Assembly (NCBI GenBank): GCA_945224895.1
Contig: CALYNW010000038.1
Location: forward strand, 1-7,720
DNA length: 7,720 nucleotides
Source: an uncultured Clostridia bacterium
Lineage (GTDB): Bacteria; Bacillota; Clostridia; Oscillospirales; Acutalibacteraceae
Reading direction: 5' to 3'
Shown here piece by piece: positions 5,579 through 7,720 of the stretch; position 1 is the stretch's first letter; every line of letters begins with the position of its first letter. The translations under genes and the position numbers were made by a program. The notes beneath the pieces are model-generated. The model made no database searches, had not been told where the DNA came from, and was given only the letters and a program-made list of their open reading frames with translations.

Positions 5579-7720
5579 ATGAAAAAGTTACTTTCATTTT
5601 CGTTGGGAATTATAATGGTGCTTACAACATTCTTCTGCCTGCCTTTCTGCGTATGGGCAGATGATGAAGGTAGCCTCGGCTATATTAAAAACAAAACATT
5701 TTCAACAGACATGGCACCTGAATACAATGCAGAATTTGATGCTTCTTCATCCGAAAAGCTTATTGCCGAGGATTTCAGAGCGTCATTGGTTGCAAGAGAT
5801 AACAGGTATGAATTTTCCTTCCGTTCAGATGTGAAAACCGAGGATGATTTATATGCATATTGCTTTGATATTTTTCTTTATGCAATGAGTGATGAAATTT
5901 CTGTTTCCTGCGTAGACGGCGACTATTTGTTTTATCAATGGTATTCCATTAAGGTTGATTACGAATTTGATGAGAAGTCAAAGGAATACAGTATTTTCTA
6001 TGATATCAGTTACAGGTCTGAAAGCTATGACGAATACGGTGTTGACGGAGTAGTTAAGGAATTTCTTTCGGGTATTGATACCTCAAAAATGAGTGATTAC
6101 GATATTTTGAAAGCAATTCACGATTATATTCTTGATGTTTGCACATATAACTTTTACGATATGTCAGATCCCCACAATTATATTGCCGCAGGAGTGTTTG
6201 TGGACGGAACAGCAGTCTGTCAGGGCTATGCAGTAGCATTTTACAGACTGTGTAAGGAAATGGGATATGATGTGAGAGTTGTAACATCGGATGATGAGGG
6301 AAATCATGCGTGGAATCTTGTTTATATTGGTGACGCATATTATTATGTAGATACCACTTGGGATGATGACCGTGATGACATATATAAGTTTTTCCTTGTT
6401 GATTACGAAACTCTGCAAAGCGAGGACAGTAGAGATCACGAGCATAGGCTTGATGCAGATGTTTTTGATACTGAATATTTTAACAGCAATTACGGTGATT
6501 TTATTTCAGACTCTGTCTATGACAGCACCGCAAAAAGCATAGGAAACTGCATAATTGATGTGGATTATGAAAATCCTCTTGATACCGTTGTTAAGGATTC
6601 AAGCGGAAAAGCTCTTACATACGGAAAGGATTATACTGTTACCTTTTCCGACGATTGCTACCTTACAGTAGCCGGTATGGGAGATTATGAGAACACCGAA
6701 TCAAAAAGAATGCTTACAATAGACGGTGCCTCATACAACTGTGAATACACGTATATTCAGTATGACGGTATGGATAAAGCTGCTCCCAAGGTATCCCTTG
6801 ACGGCTATACCTTGGGGCAGGATTATATTGTTTCCTATCCTGATTTTTACGGACCGGACGAATACTACAATGTAATACAGGGTATAGGAAAATATACAGG
6901 TGTAATTTTTGTTAAATTTGAAATTGCACCTATTGATATCAACACTCTTGGAATAACTCAAAGCTTTACACAGACCTACTATAACGGAAAACCGCAACAG
7001 CCTGAAATTTATTTTGAAGGCGCACCTGATAAGGTGGATTACTATATACTTGAAGAGCCACAGACAAAGCCCGGAGCGGATGAATTTACAGTATGCGGGT
7101 CTTTCGGCTACACAGGAGAGGTTGTTCTTTCCTATGAAATTTTAAATGCACCCGTATCCATACTGAATATCAGCCTTTCCTCCGACAGCTTTATTTATGA
7201 CGGCAGGGCAAAGGAGCCTAAGGTGCTTATCGACGGCTTGATTGAAAACAGAGACTATACCGTTTACTACGGTGATAATATTTCAACAGGTGTTGCCTCT
7301 GTTACGATAGCCGGAATGGGATATTATGAGGGAACAAAAACAGTATATTTCTATATTCTTCCACAGCAGACAAGGGTGGAAATTTTGTCAACTACTTCTT
7401 CGTCGGTGACTGTAAAATGGAAAAGTGTTACCGATGCTTCGGGATATAAAATTGAAATTTGCGATGCTAACGGCTGGAGAGATGCAGGCGACGTCGACGC
7501 AGACCAAGCTGCGTTTACAGTCAGCGGACTGCAATCATATACAGCGTACAGATTTAGAGTAACTCCTTATAAGCTTTCAAGAGGACAGACGATTTACGCA
7601 TATTTCTCAAACGAGGCCGGAACGCTTACCGACTATGTTGCTCCGCCTCAGAATAACGAAGCGACTTTAAATTCTTCTACCTCGTCTTCTTCTCAATCAT
7701 CAAGCAGTGAGAATACAACT
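5579..7720 (+). CDS. Secreted transglutaminase-like multidomain protein with Ig-like and FN3 modules (3'-truncated by window edge)
   Basis: The reading frame is open for 714 codons from ATG 5579 to the last base, so the C-terminus lies outside. Residues 1-27 are a signal peptide (MKKLL, hydrophobic core, cleavage probably after 'VWA'). Residues 28-170 are an acidic, aromatic region I cannot assign. Residues about 173-270 are a transglutaminase-like core ('DILKAIHDYI' onward) with a complete triad: C214 in 'AVCQGYA', H243 in 'NHAWN' and D258 in 'VDTTWDD'. From about 321 to 596 come four divergent Ig-like modules; the clearest is the fourth ('IYDG', 'DYTVYYGDN', 'VTIAGMGYYEG'). Residues about 598-691 resemble a fibronectin type III domain ('SVTVKWKSV', 'GYKIEI', 'YTAYRFRVTPY'). 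A Ser-rich stretch (698-714) ends the visible part. Bacterial proteins of this superfamily may be proteases or cross-linking enzymes; the substrate is unknown. It is probably a surface or cell-wall protein, the last visible gene of the operon. Confidence 0.88.
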   Translation, partial: MKKLLSFSLGIIMVLTTFFCLPFCVWADDEGSLGYIKNKTFSTDMAPEYNAEFDASSSEKLIAEDFRASLVARDNRYEFSFRSDVKTEDDLYAYCFDIFLYAMSDEISVSCVDGDYLFYQWYSIKVDYEFDEKSKEYSIFYDISYRSESYDEYGVDGVVKEFLSGIDTSKMSDYDILKAIHDYILDVCTYNFYDMSDPHNYIAAGVFVDGTAVCQGYAVAFYRLCKEMGYDVRVVTSDDEGNHAWNLVYIGDAYYYVDTTWDDDRDDIYKFFLVDYETLQSEDSRDHEHRLDADVFDTEYFNSNYGDFISDSVYDSTAKSIGNCIIDVDYENPLDTVVKDSSGKALTYGKDYTVTFSDDCYLTVAGMGDYENTESKRMLTIDGASYNCEYTYIQYDGMDKAAPKVSLDGYTLGQDYIVSYPDFYGPDEYYNVIQGIGKYTGVIFVKFEIAPIDINTLGITQSFTQTYYNGKPQQPEIYFEGAPDKVDYYILEEPQTKPGADEFTVCGSFGYTGEVVLSYEILNAPVSILNISLSSDSFIYDGRAKEPKVLIDGLIENRDYTVYYGDNISTGVASVTIAGMGYYEGTKTVYFYILPQQTRVEILSTTSSSVTVKWKSVTDASGYKIEICDANGWRDAGDVDADQAAFTVSGLQSYTAYRFRVTPYKLSRGQTIYAYFSNEAGTLTDYVAPPQNNEATLNSSTSSSSQSSSSENTT
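6539..7369 (+). repeat. Array of four divergent Ig-like modules
   Basis: Encoded residues about 321-380, 385-450, 452-525 and 525-597 share a pattern of 'YDG/YNG', a P-x-[IV] strand, 'DY-x-[VI]-x-Y', and 'G-x-G-x-Y-x-G' before a final strand ending in I. Units 1, 2 and 4 follow it well; unit 3 is degenerate ('CGSFGYTGE'). The pattern resembles the Ig-like stalk repeats common in secreted proteins of gut Clostridia. Boundaries are approximate and read by eye. Confidence 0.65.
7670..7720 (+). repeat. Ser-rich low-complexity tail at the window edge
   Basis: The last 17 visible codons encode a run of Ser with Thr, Asn, Gln and Glu ('NSSTSSSSQSSSSENTT'). It looks like an interdomain linker after the FN3 module, so at least one more segment, such as a wall or membrane anchor or another domain, is expected beyond 7720. 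Confidence 0.75.

Noticed and set aside
5636..5652. Possible lipoprotein lipobox (L-P-F-C) in the transglutaminase-like signal peptide
   Set aside because: The residue before the cysteine is Phe, not Gly/Ala/Ser, and a normal signal peptidase I site ('VWA' before Asp) follows directly.

Overview
The window looks like one strand-uniform, gene-dense stretch of a Gram-positive Clostridia chromosome, most likely a gut Ruminococcus/Oscillospiraceae-type bacterium. This is inference from several signs: moderate AT-richness; secreted proteins with Thr-rich linkers and 'VTDxxGNxVT' repeats; Firmicutes-style AAGGAG ribosome binding sites; QueH rather than QueG; and a secreted transglutaminase-like protein with Ig-like and FN3 modules. 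All convincing genes are on the + strand. I see no mobile element, tRNA, rRNA, CRISPR array or clear terminator.

Layout. Positions 1-927 are the 3' part of a gene for a coiled-coil M23 peptidase, cut by the left window edge. An 86-bp gap (928-1013) holds a plausible extended -10 promoter. It is followed by a complete paralogous M23 peptidase with a TTG start (1014-2519). Closely packed behind it are queH (2519-3157, 1-bp overlap), a rarA/mgsA-type AAA+ ATPase (3150-4412, 8-bp overlap), nth (4435-5070, 22-bp gap), a shikimate kinase-like P-loop kinase (5067-5564, 4-bp overlap) and a large secreted protein with a transglutaminase-like core (5579 to beyond 7720, 14-bp gap). The last gene has no stop codon before the window ends.

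How the genes fit together. Spacing and overlaps suggest one transcription unit of six genes starting just upstream of 1014. It mixes envelope functions (M23 peptidase, transglutaminase-like surface protein) with information maintenance (RarA at stalled forks, Nth base excision repair, QueH tRNA modification) and a small-molecule kinase whose substrate is uncertain. This is better read as a housekeeping operon of loosely related genes than as a dedicated new system. The points most worth following are the kinase, which lacks a canonical shikimate-binding arginine; the tandem M23 paralogs, whose active-site block is under strong protein-level constraint; and the open-ended transglutaminase-like multidomain protein.
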